Shown here: one piece after another, positions 1 to 9,579 of the stretch
Numbering within the stretch: position 1 is the stretch's first letter
Layout of the letters: each line of letters begins with the position of its first letter
From: Gordonia sp. KTR9
Lineage (GTDB): Bacteria; Actinomycetota; Actinomycetes; Mycobacteriales; Mycobacteriaceae
Direction of reading: 5' to 3'
DNA length: 64,000 nucleotides
Assembly (NCBI RefSeq): GCF_000143885.2
Contig: NC_018581.1
Location: 4,340,001 to 4,404,000, forward strand
The notes under the pieces: model-generated
Database searches by the model: none
Told to the model about the DNA's origin: nothing
What the model saw: the letters and a program-made list of their open reading frames with translations, nothing else
Translations under genes and position numbers: made by a program

Positions 1-1510
<1,510 letters not shown>

Positions 1511-1513
1511 ACC

Positions 1514-2512
1514 GTGCCGTCACTCGTCATCGGAGGCAACGGGTTTCTGGGTTCCCGTCTCGTGCGGCAGCTCGTGGAGGCGGGTGACGACGTGCGAGTG
1601 CTGACACGACCCACCAGCGACCTCCGTACCCTGGCCGGTCTCCCCATCGACCACGTGACGGGCGACCTCTTCGACGCCGACGCGGTTGCTCGAGCGATGA
1701 ACGGGTGCGACGTGGTGTTCCACTGTGCGGTCGACACGCGCGCGTGGCTGCGCGACCCCGCACCGCTGTACCGGACGAATGTCGAAGCCCTGCGCTCGGT
1801 GCTCGACGTCGCGGCTCGGATGCCACTGCGGAAGTTCGTGTTCACCAGCACCGCGGCGACCATCGGCCGGGTGGACGGCCGTCAAGCGACCGAGGACGAC
1901 GAGTTCAACTGGGCCGCGCGGGCTCCTGAGTATGTGAAGAGCCGCGTGGCCGCCGAAGCTCTGGTGGTGAACCGAGCGCAGGACGGCGCGGTGCCCGCGG
2001 TCGCGATGTGCGTCGCCAACACCTATGGCCCCGGCGACTGGCAACCCACCCCGCACGGCGCGTTCGTGGCGGGCGCGGCGCTGGGCAGGTTGCCGTTCAC
2101 CGTTCGCGGTTGTCGCGCCGAGTCGGTCGGCATCGACGACGCCGCGCACGCGCTCCTCCTCGCCGCGGACCGCGGCGAGGTCGGCGAACGCTACATCGTC
2201 TCCGAGAGATCCATCGACACCGGTGAGATCGTAGCCATCGCAGCCGCGACCGCAGGCCGGCCGGCCCCGCGTCTGGTTCTCAACCGCGCCGCGCTCTACA
2301 CCTTCGGGGCAGTGGGTTCCACGTGGGCGGCGCTGACCCGCAAGCCGGTGCAGTTGACGATCCCCTCGGTCCGGTTGATGCACTTCATGTCCGAGATGGA
2401 CCACGGCAAGGCCGAACGCGACCTCGGCTGGCAACCACGCCCGGTGACCGAGGCCATCGCCGACGGTGCCCGGTTCTGGCTCGAACGCCGCGTCGCGCGC
2501 CGCGCTGTTTGA
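1514..2512 (+). CDS. NAD-dependent epimerase/dehydratase (extended SDR)
   Basis: A 332-aa extended short-chain dehydrogenase, close to the hopanoid-associated epimerase and 3-beta-hydroxysteroid dehydrogenase groups. The Rossmann motif GGNGFLG is at residues 7-13 and the active-site strand VFTSTAATIG near 109-118. The catalytic motif reads Y140-V-K-S-R144, so the usual lysine of YxxxK is an arginine. A downstream NTYGPGD loop is typical of extended SDRs. GTG start, 3 bases after the kinase stop. The substrate is unknown: a nucleotide sugar or a hydroxysteroid are both possible. The Lys-to-Arg change could weaken catalysis or mark a divergent subgroup. Confidence 0.8.
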   Translation: MPSLVIGGNGFLGSRLVRQLVEAGDDVRVLTRPTSDLRTLAGLPIDHVTGDLFDADAVARAMNGCDVVFHCAVDTRAWLRDPAPLYRTNVEALRSVLDVAARMPLRKFVFTSTAATIGRVDGRQATEDDEFNWAARAPEYVKSRVAAEALVVNRAQDGAVPAVAMCVANTYGPGDWQPTPHGAFVAGAALGRLPFTVRGCRAESVGIDDAAHALLLAADRGEVGERYIVSERSIDTGEIVAIAAATAGRPAPRLVLNRAALYTFGAVGSTWAALTRKPVQLTIPSVRLMHFMSEMDHGKAERDLGWQPRPVTEAIADGARFWLERRVARRAV

Positions 2513-2518
2513 GCGGCA

Positions 2519-2690
2519 CCCCTGAGGTGAGAGAACCGCAAGCGACAACCCCACCGCTCCCAGAGGTGCGAGGAGCGCAAGCAACAACCCACCACTCCCT
2601 GAGGTGCGAGGAGCGCAAGCGACGAGCCACGAAGGGTCCCCCAAGGCGCCTCGTCAGACCCTTCGTGACGCTCGCAAGCTCGCTCCTCAG
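2519..2690. repeat. Cluster of diverged intergenic repeats (left part, interrupted by the IS)
   Basis: No gene here. At least three related units of the form CCTGAGGTGCGAGGAGCGCAAGCG (some diverged) follow the SDR stop. They are followed by CACGAAGGGTC and then, inverted, GACCCTTCGTG with GCTCGCAAGCTCGCTCCTCAG. The same blocks recur at 45622-45733 and 52960-53105. The arms can fold into long hairpins, so they may act as terminators or REP-like elements. The IS splits the last unit. Confidence 0.75.
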
Positions 2691-4347
2691 CCTGGATATT
2701 TCATGGGTTTGTGGGGTTGTCGGCGTGTGAATACGCGAAAGTGCCTGTCTGCCAGTGGATTATTGAATCACCACAAGACAATGATCCTGGCGCAGAGAGG
2801 CACTTCGCACGTGAAGCATAACCGCTACCCACATCTGGTTGTCGATACCGACCGCAGCGAGTCACTGACCAGCACCACCGGCGCGGTCCTGCTCCGCAAA
2901 ACCATGCAGATCGCCGGTCTCGATACCGCCCTGACCACTGCGTTGATGCCGTGGACAACCTCGCGCACCGTGCACCACCCCGCCAAAGTGCTGCTCGACC
3001 TCGCGACCGCGGTCGCCGTGGGCGGTGACTGTGTGTCTGATCTGGCGATCGTGCGCGCCCAACCCGCCCTGTTCGGCACCGTCGCCTCAGACCCGACAGC
3101 CTCTCGCCTGATCAACACACTCGCCGAGGACTCCACCGCAGCCGTGGCCGCCATCCGCCAGGCCCGCGCACACTGCCGAGAACGCGTGTGGGCGCGGCGA
3201 CGGCCCCTGGACGGACGACCGGGCAGCTTCGACGGCGGGCAGGTCATCATCGATCTCGACGCCACCACCGTGACCGCGCACTCGGACAAAGAACACGCCG
3301 AAATCAACTACAAACGCCAGTACGGCCACGCCCCGATGTGCGCACTGCTCGATCACGGCCAGTACGGCACCGGTGAACCACTCATCTGCGACCTCCGCCG
3401 CGGCGGCGCCTCACCCCAAGGCGCTGACCTGCACATCACCACGCTGAGCGCCGCGTTGGACCAGCTACCGGCCGGTGAACGCGGCCAGGTACTCGTCCGC
3501 ACCGACGCCGCGGGATGTTCCAAAGAGTTCCTGGGCCACATCACCGACGCCGGATTGCAGTACTCGATCGGCTACATCGTCTCCGACACCATCAAAACCG
3601 CACTCGCTCACCTACCCGAACAGGCCTGGCAACCAGCCATCGACACCCACGGTGAACCTCGACTCGACGCCCACGTCGCCGAGCTGACCAGCACGATCCC
3701 CGCCCCGGCCCACGCTGATGCCCCCTCATGGCCGGCAGGGATGCGCGTCATCGTCCGCCGCGAGTACCCCCACTCCGGGGCCCAACTACGGCTGACCGAT
3801 ATCGATGGCCGCCGCTACACCGTGTTCGCCACCAACACCCGCGGCACCGGCTGGACGCTACCCACCCTCGAACTACGCCACCGCCAACGCGCCCGCGCCG
3901 AGGACCGCATCCGCAACCTCAAAGACACCGGACTGGCCAACCTGCCGTTCCAGGCGTTCACCAAAAACCAGATCTGGCTGGAAATAGTCTGTCTGGCAAC
4001 AGAACTACTCGTGTGGACCCAAACCCTGTGTTGGGACCCTCACGCCACAATCCGCCGATGGGAACCCAAACAACTACGCCTACGCATCCTCGCCGTGGCC
4101 GGGCGCATCATCCACTCCGGACGACGCCAACTCCTGCGACTACCCACTAACTGGCCCCACCTCAAAGCCATCACCACCGGCTGGACCGCACTACACACCA
4201 CCTGAGCACCCCAACAACCACGCACTCAGTCACTGCAGCCCCACCCCCCGACAAACCAGGACCCGAAGAACCGGCCACACACGCCGGAACCCCCGCACGC
4301 CCACACCACAACCCCACCAAGCCCAACCCTCACGTGAAAGATCCAGG
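2691..4347 (+). mobile_element. IS1380-family insertion sequence, complete
   Basis: The ends are 13-bp inverted repeats: CCTGGATATTTCA at 2691-2703 and TGAAAGATCCAGG at 4335-4347, with one mismatch. CTCAG flanks both sides (2686-2690 and 4348-4352) as a perfect 5-bp target duplication. One intact transposase gene fills the element. About 107 bp precede the gene and 142 bp follow it. Removing the element and one CTCAG rebuilds GCTCCTCAGGGAGC, the core of the local repeat family. Intact ends, gene and target duplication suggest a recent insertion of a still functional element. Confidence 0.93.
2811..4205 (+). CDS. IS1380-family transposase
   Basis: A 464-aa DDE transposase. Candidate catalytic residues are Asp near 148-150 (IIDLDATT), Asp232 (VRTDAAG) and Glu364 in RARAEDRIRNLKDTG, the signature of this family. 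The N-terminal HLVVDTD and the C-terminal RILAVAGRIIHSGRR also fit IS1380 transposases. It cuts and pastes its own element. I chose the GTG at 2811, which has GAGAGG ten bases upstream; an in-frame ATG at 2781 is an alternative. The reading frame is undamaged. It is the only gene in the element. Confidence 0.9.
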   Translation: MKHNRYPHLVVDTDRSESLTSTTGAVLLRKTMQIAGLDTALTTALMPWTTSRTVHHPAKVLLDLATAVAVGGDCVSDLAIVRAQPALFGTVASDPTASRLINTLAEDSTAAVAAIRQARAHCRERVWARRRPLDGRPGSFDGGQVIIDLDATTVTAHSDKEHAEINYKRQYGHAPMCALLDHGQYGTGEPLICDLRRGGASPQGADLHITTLSAALDQLPAGERGQVLVRTDAAGCSKEFLGHITDAGLQYSIGYIVSDTIKTALAHLPEQAWQPAIDTHGEPRLDAHVAELTSTIPAPAHADAPSWPAGMRVIVRREYPHSGAQLRLTDIDGRRYTVFATNTRGTGWTLPTLELRHRQRARAEDRIRNLKDTGLANLPFQAFTKNQIWLEIVCLATELLVWTQTLCWDPHATIRRWEPKQLRLRILAVAGRIIHSGRRQLLRLPTNWPHLKAITTGWTALHTT

Positions 4348-4361
4348 CTCAGGGAGCGGAA

Positions 4362-4416
4362 GGGGTCACCGCTAGCTCCTCAGAGAGCGGGGTCACCGCT
4401 CACTCCTCAGAGAGCG
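4362..4416. repeat. Two tandem copies of a 27-bp unit
   Basis: Two near-identical copies starting GGGGTCACCGCT and ending CTCCTCAGAGAGCG lie head to tail with a period of 27 bp. They differ at only a few bases. They lie just beyond the IS target duplication and share CTCCTCAG with the repeat family. The second copy runs into a hairpin at the end of the SDR gene. Confidence 0.7.
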
Positions 4417-4433
4417 GGTGACGCGACCCGCTC
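4412..4433 (-). terminator. Hairpin at the end of the CYP51 operon
   Basis: Perfect 8-bp arms GAGCGGGT and ACCCGCTC with a 6-base loop overlap the stop codon of the SDR gene. This is the 3' end of a long minus-strand operon. There is no U-tract, which is common for actinobacterial terminators. Confidence 0.5.
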
Positions 4434-5340
4434 AGGGCGAGGCAGGCCCGGCCAGGATGCCGGCGAGCTCGTCGAGGCTGTAGGGCGAGGTGTCCTTGTG
4501 GTCGCGGTAGGCCACGAAGCTCGCCTGCTGCGACTCGAAGCGACCGATGAATCCACCGGCCGCACTGAAGATCTCACCGGTGATGTGTTCGGCCGCGTCA
4601 CCGGCCAGGAACACGTACAGCGGCGCGACGTACTCGGGTGGGGCGGGATCGAGAGCAGCGTCGCGCGTGAGGTCGTCGAGTATCCCGCGGCGATGGAGTC
4701 CTTCGATGTGGGCGATGTAGTCCTCACCGGAGGACAACCGCGACTTCGCACCGGGCATCACCACGTTGACACGCACCCGGTGGTCCCGAAGGTCGGCGGC
4801 CGCGGCGAGAGCGAGCGCATTGACACCGCCCTTGGCGGCGGGGTACCCGCTGCCGCCGAACATTCCGAGTGACGCTGCCGAACCGGTCAGGACGATCGAC
4901 CCGGAACCCTGCTCGACGAACACCCGCCCGGCAGCTTGCAGCAGGTGGAACGCACTCATCAGGTGGGCGTCGACCTGGGCACGGAACTCGTCCGGGGTGA
5001 TCGTGAGGACCGTCGAACCGGACGGTTCGGCGATCCCGGCACAGTTGATGGCGATGTCGAGGGCACCGAATTCCGCCAGTGCCGTCTCGACCATCGTCTG
5101 GGCCACTCCGTCGTCACCCGCGGAGCCGGGGACGCCCACGGCGTAACCCCCGCCCCCGCGGATCTCGGCGACCGTGTCGGCGACCGCCTGCGGGTCGCGT
5201 CCGTTGACCACGACCGAGACCCCCTGGCCGGCCAGCGCGTACGAGACCGCGAGACCGATGCCCCGCGTGGCCCCGGCGACCACGGCGACCCGGCCCCCGA
5301 GTCCAGCGCCGCCGGGTGACCAGCCACCGCCGGAGGTCAC
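4432..5340 (-). CDS. SDR-family oxidoreductase
   Basis: A 302-aa classical SDR. The cofactor motif GATRGIG is at residues 23-29, NCAG near 99-102, the catalytic Ser at 154 and the pair Y166/K170 (YPAAK). The C-terminal extension of about 40 residues after the FSAAGG segment is longer than in most classical SDRs. The GTG start overlaps the upstream stop as GTGA, so translation is coupled. It is the last gene of the CYP51 operon and probably oxidises or reduces a hydroxyl or keto group on the P450 product or a related lipid. The substrate is not determinable from sequence. Confidence 0.85.
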   Translation of the reverse strand: MTSGGGWSPGGAGLGGRVAVVAGATRGIGLAVSYALAGQGVSVVVNGRDPQAVADTVAEIRGGGGYAVGVPGSAGDDGVAQTMVETALAEFGALDIAINCAGIAEPSGSTVLTITPDEFRAQVDAHLMSAFHLLQAAGRVFVEQGSGSIVLTGSAASLGMFGGSGYPAAKGGVNALALAAAADLRDHRVRVNVVMPGAKSRLSSGEDYIAHIEGLHRRGILDDLTRDAALDPAPPEYVAPLYVFLAGDAAEHITGEIFSAAGGFIGRFESQQASFVAYRDHKDTSPYSLDELAGILAGPASP

Positions 5341-6605
5341 GCCGAGCTGCCCACCGGCGTGATCGGGATCGACCGCCCGCGGTCGACGAACTCGAAACTG
5401 GCTCCCCCGCTGAATCGTGCGACGGCCACCTCGCCGTATTCCTTTCGCGGACTGTCCGTCTTGACGATCCGGACGACCAGATCGCCGCCGGCCTCCGTCG
5501 CATCCGCGACTGCGAGATACGGGTCGACGGCGGTGGCCGCGGCCTGGAGCGGCTCGACGTGATCGGCGTCCAGGATCGACACCCAGCCGCCGTCGGTCAT
5601 CGCATCGGATTCTTGCGGGATGCGGACGACGACGGTGTCCCCGTCGGCCTCGGCGGTCAGTCCCGTGTACTGGACCGGGCCGAAGCACGGGTGCAGGGCG
5701 AGTACCCCGGCGAGACCTGCGGCGTCGGCGGACAATCCGAGCGCGACGCGAATCCGGTCGGCGGCGAGCCCGGCGATGCCGGTCAACTGCTTGCGGAAGA
5801 TCTCGGTGGCCTGCGCCTCGCTCTCGGCGGACCTGCGCAGACTGACGAGGAAGCCCAGCGACAGCAACTGGTGTTGCAGCGCAACCTCTTCGGCGACGCG
5901 GACGAGGGCCGATGTCGACCATTCCGCGAACTGGAGGTCCTCGACGAGCGGGCCGCGGTAGTCGACCCAGCCGTCGGTCTCCGTGGTGTCGATCGGCGAC
6001 AGGACCAGCTGCCCGGCCCGGGTGCCGAACATGTCCACGGAGTCCGGGGGCAGCGGCAACTCGTCACGATCCGGCTCGATCGTGACCGTCCACTCGCAGT
6101 GCGGCGTTCGATCGACCGGCCGGCGCGGTGGCCGATGGACCGGCCGGATCCGCGCCCGCCGATTGGTGGCGATGGCCGTCGCGTCGAAAGTGGGGTCCTC
6201 GATGTCATGGCACATGGTCGTCACGTAGTCGTCACCGAGAGGTTCGACGTCGAGCAATGCGCCGCAGTGATCGAGGACGAACGAACCGTGGTACTCGTCG
6301 TCGATGCGGTAGCGGAAGTCCATGAACTGTGGTGGCGCGCCGATGTCGAGCTGCAGGCACTTGAACATGTCCTCGACGCCGTCGCCGTCGATCCCGAGGG
6401 CGGTGCGCATCCGGTGCGTGTAGACCGGGCTCGCCGCCATCCACTCCTCGATGGCGACCTTGCCCATCACGTCCCGGCCGAAGGCACTGATGAGGTGAGC
6501 CATCCCGCTGCGGTCGATCATCTGACCCGACAGCAGCAGTTCGGGTACGAGAACGGCGAGCTGATCCTGACTCAGACCTTGGTAGGCCGGGGCTGTGGAA
6601 GTCAT
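5337..6605 (-). CDS. Conserved protein of unknown function, CYP51 operon
   Basis: A 422-aa protein I do not recognise. It has no signal peptide and no transmembrane segment. Notable stretches are the acidic and His/Cys-bearing segment VLDHCGALLDVEPLGDD near residues 111-127, then CHDIEDPTFDATA near 132-144, and an Arg/Pro-rich linker (RPVHRPPRRP). The cluster of His, Cys, Asp and Glu could bind metal, but that is a guess. The gene overlaps the downstream SDR by 4 bases and starts 6 bases after the NTF2-like gene stop. It is therefore firmly part of the P450 operon and likely acts on the same lipid pathway. Confidence 0.7.
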   Translation of the reverse strand: MTSTAPAYQGLSQDQLAVLVPELLLSGQMIDRSGMAHLISAFGRDVMGKVAIEEWMAASPVYTHRMRTALGIDGDGVEDMFKCLQLDIGAPPQFMDFRYRIDDEYHGSFVLDHCGALLDVEPLGDDYVTTMCHDIEDPTFDATAIATNRRARIRPVHRPPRRPVDRTPHCEWTVTIEPDRDELPLPPDSVDMFGTRAGQLVLSPIDTTETDGWVDYRGPLVEDLQFAEWSTSALVRVAEEVALQHQLLSLGFLVSLRRSAESEAQATEIFRKQLTGIAGLAADRIRVALGLSADAAGLAGVLALHPCFGPVQYTGLTAEADGDTVVVRIPQESDAMTDGGWVSILDADHVEPLQAAATAVDPYLAVADATEAGGDLVVRIVKTDSPRKEYGEVAVARFSGGASFEFVDRGRSIPITPVGSSA

Positions 6606-6611
6606 CTCAGG

Positions 6612-7157
6612 TCACCAGAACTTGACCGGGGCCTTGCCGAAGTCGTACCACCCCGGCAGGTTTCCCGGCGCCGACTTCTCCACCCGCTTCAGCATCGGCT
6701 CGCTCATCGCGTTGTTCTTAATCATCTCGATGAACAGCGCCGACACGTTCCCGTAGTCGAAGAAGTCGCGCTGCCAGCGGAACTGGAAGTTCCCGCCGTA
6801 CTTGAACCAGCTGCCCTGGATACCCTCCAGTGCGTAATGGCTGCCGTCCTCGCGCGTGCCCTCGTAGATCTGCTTCCAGAGTCCGATCATGTCGCCGGTC
6901 TGGTCGTCGATCACCCACGCCTGGTAGGGATATTCCCACCCCTGCAGGCCCTCCATCTCCTGGCCGAGGGCTAGCTCGCGGATCTCCTCGCGACCCACGG
7001 CCATGAAATCCTTCTCAGGGCCGTAGTTCCACCCGTAGGTGGCGTCCTCGGTGTAGAAGTCGGCTAGGGGTTTCCAGTCCCCCGCTTTCTCGGCCTCGAT
7101 GTTGGCGGCGAGCCACCGCTCCTTCATCTCGTCGAGTTCCGCACGGTCAAAAGACAT
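6612..7157 (-). CDS. NTF2-like (SnoaL/ketosteroid isomerase-fold) protein
   Basis: A 181-aa cytoplasmic protein with the cone-shaped NTF2-like fold signature: an N-terminal helix (ELDEMKERWLAAN), FYTEDATYGWNYGP and VGREEIREL. Relatives include delta-5-3-ketosteroid isomerases and polyketide cyclases, which bind hydrophobic ligands. The second ATG (MSFDRAE) is preferred because GGTGG lies about 6 bases upstream; the ATG 15 bases earlier has no binding site. Its place between ferredoxin and CYP51-associated genes suggests a role in binding or isomerising a sterol-like compound. No substrate can be read from the sequence. Confidence 0.75.
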   Translation of the reverse strand: MSFDRAELDEMKERWLAANIEAEKAGDWKPLADFYTEDATYGWNYGPEKDFMAVGREEIRELALGQEMEGLQGWEYPYQAWVIDDQTGDMIGLWKQIYEGTREDGSHYALEGIQGSWFKYGGNFQFRWQRDFFDYGNVSALFIEMIKNNAMSEPMLKRVEKSAPGNLPGWYDFGKAPVKFW

Positions 7158-7211
7158 GTCTTCCACCTTCATTCGGTCGTTCTGGTATTGCGAGGGCGAC
7201 GTGTTCAGAAC

Positions 7212-7403
7212 TCAGCCCTCGATGATCCGGAGGGCTTGCGTCGGGCAGTAGTGCACGCCGGCCTCGACCTCGGCGCGCTGGGATTCGTCGGGGGTCGCGT
7301 CGAGGATCTCGACATGGTCGGTGTGCGCGGCGAAGACCTCAGGCGCCTCGAGCTCGCACATCCCATGCCCCTGGCAGAGGTCCAGGTCCACCTCGACGCG
7401 CAT
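7212..7403 (-). CDS. [3Fe-4S] ferredoxin, CYP51 redox partner
   Basis: A 63-aa single-cluster ferredoxin. The cluster ligands are C10, C16 (C-QGHGM-C, where the usual second cysteine is replaced by His) and C53 in YCPTQAL. This is the pattern of P450-associated [3Fe-4S] ferredoxins such as M. tuberculosis Rv0763c. It passes electrons from a ferredoxin reductase to the P450. Its start overlaps the CYP51 stop by one base (TGATG), so the two are made together. The FprB-type reductase at 41070-42746 is a candidate electron donor. Confidence 0.92.
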   Translation of the reverse strand: MRVEVDLDLCQGHGMCELEAPEVFAAHTDHVEILDATPDESQRAEVEAGVHYCPTQALRIIEG

Positions 7404-8770
7404 CAGGCGTCCTGACGCTTGCGGTAGGCGACGCGGCAGGGCTGCTGCAGTTGGACCACCATCTTCGAGTGGTCGTTGCGGTAGCTCTCCGGGGGCTGCA
7501 GCATCTCGAACTCATAGTTCTGGAAGAGCACCGAGAAGATCGCCTTCAACTGCATGATCGCGAATTGCGCGCCGACGCAACGATGGCGGCCGGCGCCGAA
7601 GGGAATCCAGGTCCACCGGTTGACCAGGTCCTCCTGCCGCGGCTTGTCGTAGCGGTCCGGGTCGAAGCTGTCTGCGCCGGGGAAGTCCTCGGGCAGCCGG
7701 TTGGAGATCGCCGGCGAGACGGCGATCGACTGTCCGGCCTTGACCTCGAAGTCCTCGACGTGGAAGTCGTGCTGCACCACTCGCATGAGGATGATCAGCG
7801 GTGGGTGCAACCGAAGCGCCTCTTTGAGTGCATTCTCGAGCTGCGGCATCTGACGGGTGTGCGCGAAGGTGTACTCCGGACGTTCACCGGGCGGCGTCTC
7901 GCCGTAGATCTCGTCGAGCTCGTCGTACACCCGTCGCATGTAGTCGGGGTTGCGCAACAGTTCGATGAGGGTCCACGCGGCGGTGCCCGACGTCGTGTGG
8001 TGGCCGGCGAACATCATCGAGATGAACATGCCGGTGACGGTGTTCGCGTCGAATCCGACCTGGACCAGGACGTCCATCAGGTCGCGATCTTCCTTGTCCT
8101 CGGTCGGATTCGCGATCCGCTCGTCCATCACGCCCTGGATGAACTCGACCAGCTCGGCCCGGGCCTCGTCACGTTTGCGGAAGCTCTCGATGTCGGCCTT
8201 GTAGTCCACGTACGCGATCGGGTCCGTGCCCTTCTCCAGGTCGTGGAACAGGTGCGCGATGTGCCCGTTGAGCCGCTCCCGGAACTTCCGCCCGATGAGG
8301 CACGACGACGACGTGTAGAGAGTCAGCTCGGCGAAGAAGTCGAGGAGATCGATCTCCCCCTCGTCACCCCACCCCGCGATGATCCGCTCGACCTCGTTCG
8401 GGATGGTCACCGCGTGCTGCTTCATGTGTGCGCCCTTGAGCGCCGAGTTGTGGATCGCCTTGGACCGCTCCTCGGGGCTCGTGTCGAACACGACGCCTTC
8501 GCCGAAGACCGGCGTCATGAACGGGTAGGCGGCGGCCTGGTCGAGATCCTCCTCGGGCGCGCGGAAGAACTCCTCGTTCGCGGCCGACCCCGAGACCAGC
8601 ACCACCTCCCGATCGGCGAGCTGGAACAAGCCGACGTCCCCGCACTCCTCGCGGACGCGCCAGAACAGCGAGATCGGGTCGGTCGCGAGTTCGTCGAGAT
8701 GTCCGTGTTCGCCCTCGCCACCCGAGACGCGATTCGGTTGTCTCAGGCCTGATTCGGTGATGGCGGTCAT
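7403..8770 (-). CDS. cyp51: Cytochrome P450 CYP51, sterol 14-alpha-demethylase family
   Basis: A 455-aa P450 that resembles M. tuberculosis CYP51B1 (Rv0764c) along its whole length. Shared blocks include AYPFMTPVFGEGVVFD, the B'-region, FISMMFAGHHTTSGT (I-helix), ALKEALRLHPP (ExxR), NRWTWIPFGAGRHRC at 384-398 with heme ligand C398, and the C-terminal PPESYRNDHSKMVVQL. CYP51 removes the 14-alpha methyl of lanosterol or dihydrolanosterol in three oxidations. The bacterial physiological substrate is uncertain because most actinobacteria do not make sterols. ATGA overlap with the upstream SDR and TGATG overlap with its ferredoxin show strict co-expression. Confidence 0.95.
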   Translation of the reverse strand: MTAITESGLRQPNRVSGGEGEHGHLDELATDPISLFWRVREECGDVGLFQLADREVVLVSGSAANEEFFRAPEEDLDQAAAYPFMTPVFGEGVVFDTSPEERSKAIHNSALKGAHMKQHAVTIPNEVERIIAGWGDEGEIDLLDFFAELTLYTSSSCLIGRKFRERLNGHIAHLFHDLEKGTDPIAYVDYKADIESFRKRDEARAELVEFIQGVMDERIANPTEDKEDRDLMDVLVQVGFDANTVTGMFISMMFAGHHTTSGTAAWTLIELLRNPDYMRRVYDELDEIYGETPPGERPEYTFAHTRQMPQLENALKEALRLHPPLIILMRVVQHDFHVEDFEVKAGQSIAVSPAISNRLPEDFPGADSFDPDRYDKPRQEDLVNRWTWIPFGAGRHRCVGAQFAIMQLKAIFSVLFQNYEFEMLQPPESYRNDHSKMVVQLQQPCRVAYRKRQDA

Positions 8771-9579
8771 TTGTCCGTCCCCTTCTCCTGTGCTGCCTGT
8801 CGTTTCTTGTCGCTGACCGCGCCTTCGGCCTCCACCTCGACCGACCGCATGTGCGCGCCGCGCGGCATGGACACCATGGCCGCGACGGCCTGCGCGATGT
8901 GTTCGGGCGAGAGGAAATTGCCGTGGCGGGCCAGACCGTGTGTGATCCAGTCGTTGAGCATGTGTTCGGTCGTCGTCGGATCGAGGTTCATCCCCATGCC
9001 GGTGAGCGTCTGCCCGGGGCGGACGACCCCGGCCCGCACACCGGTGCCCTCGAGTTCGAGCTGAATGGTCGCAACGAGCCCGTCGATACCGGATTTCGCG
9101 GCGACATACGCCGACGACCAGGGTCGCGGATGAATCGCCACATCGGACCCGATGAACACGAAATCACCTCGGGCGCGCTCGATCATGCCACCGATGACCG
9201 CGCGGTAGATCCGGTAGGCGCCGGTGAGATGGATGTTGATCTGGTCGGCGAAATGGTCGGTCCCGGTCTCATAGGAGAGCCCGACCGCGAGGTCGCCGGC
9301 GCCGGCGACGACGATCTCCAGCGGCCCCAGAGCGGCCTCGGCCTTCGCCACACAGTCGAGCACGGACTGTTCGTCGGTGACGTCCAACGGCACCGCGACG
9401 GCCTCGCCGCCCCGCGCCGTGATCGTGTCGGCCAGTTCCTGCAGCTTGTCCACCCGGCGGGCCGCGAGGGCAACGGGATGACCGGCGGTGGAGAGGAATT
9501 CGGCAGTGGCGGCACCGATGCCCGACGACGCGCCGGCGACGAGGACCGGTCGCCGCTCGGGATGGGGACGGAAGGCCAT
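8767..9579 (-). CDS. SDR-family oxidoreductase (Rv0765c-like)
   Basis: A 270-aa classical SDR. It has GASSGIGAATAEF near residues 16-28, a Ser in FIGSD and the catalytic YVAAK. The C-terminus is charged. Its position between CYP51 and a CYP123-like gene matches Rv0765c of M. tuberculosis. It overlaps CYP51 (ATGA) and the upstream P450 stop (TGATG). It probably handles an alcohol or ketone made or used by the neighbouring P450s. Function beyond the family is inferred. Confidence 0.87.
   Translation of the reverse strand: MAFRPHPERRPVLVAGASSGIGAATAEFLSTAGHPVALAARRVDKLQELADTITARGGEAVAVPLDVTDEQSVLDCVAKAEAALGPLEIVVAGAGDLAVGLSYETGTDHFADQINIHLTGAYRIYRAVIGGMIERARGDFVFIGSDVAIHPRPWSSAYVAAKSGIDGLVATIQLELEGTGVRAGVVRPGQTLTGMGMNLDPTTTEHMLNDWITHGLARHGNFLSPEHIAQAVAAMVSMPRGAHMRSVEVEAEGAVSDKKRQAAQEKGTDK

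Noticed and set aside
5316..6974. 552-aa plus-strand open frame
   Set aside because: It is antisense to the unknown 422-aa gene and the NTF2-like gene, and its composition (Gly, Arg, Asp, Val-rich) is that of a high-GC shadow frame.
7451..8752. 433-aa plus-strand open frame
   Set aside because: Mirror of the CYP51 gene, whose homology is unambiguous.
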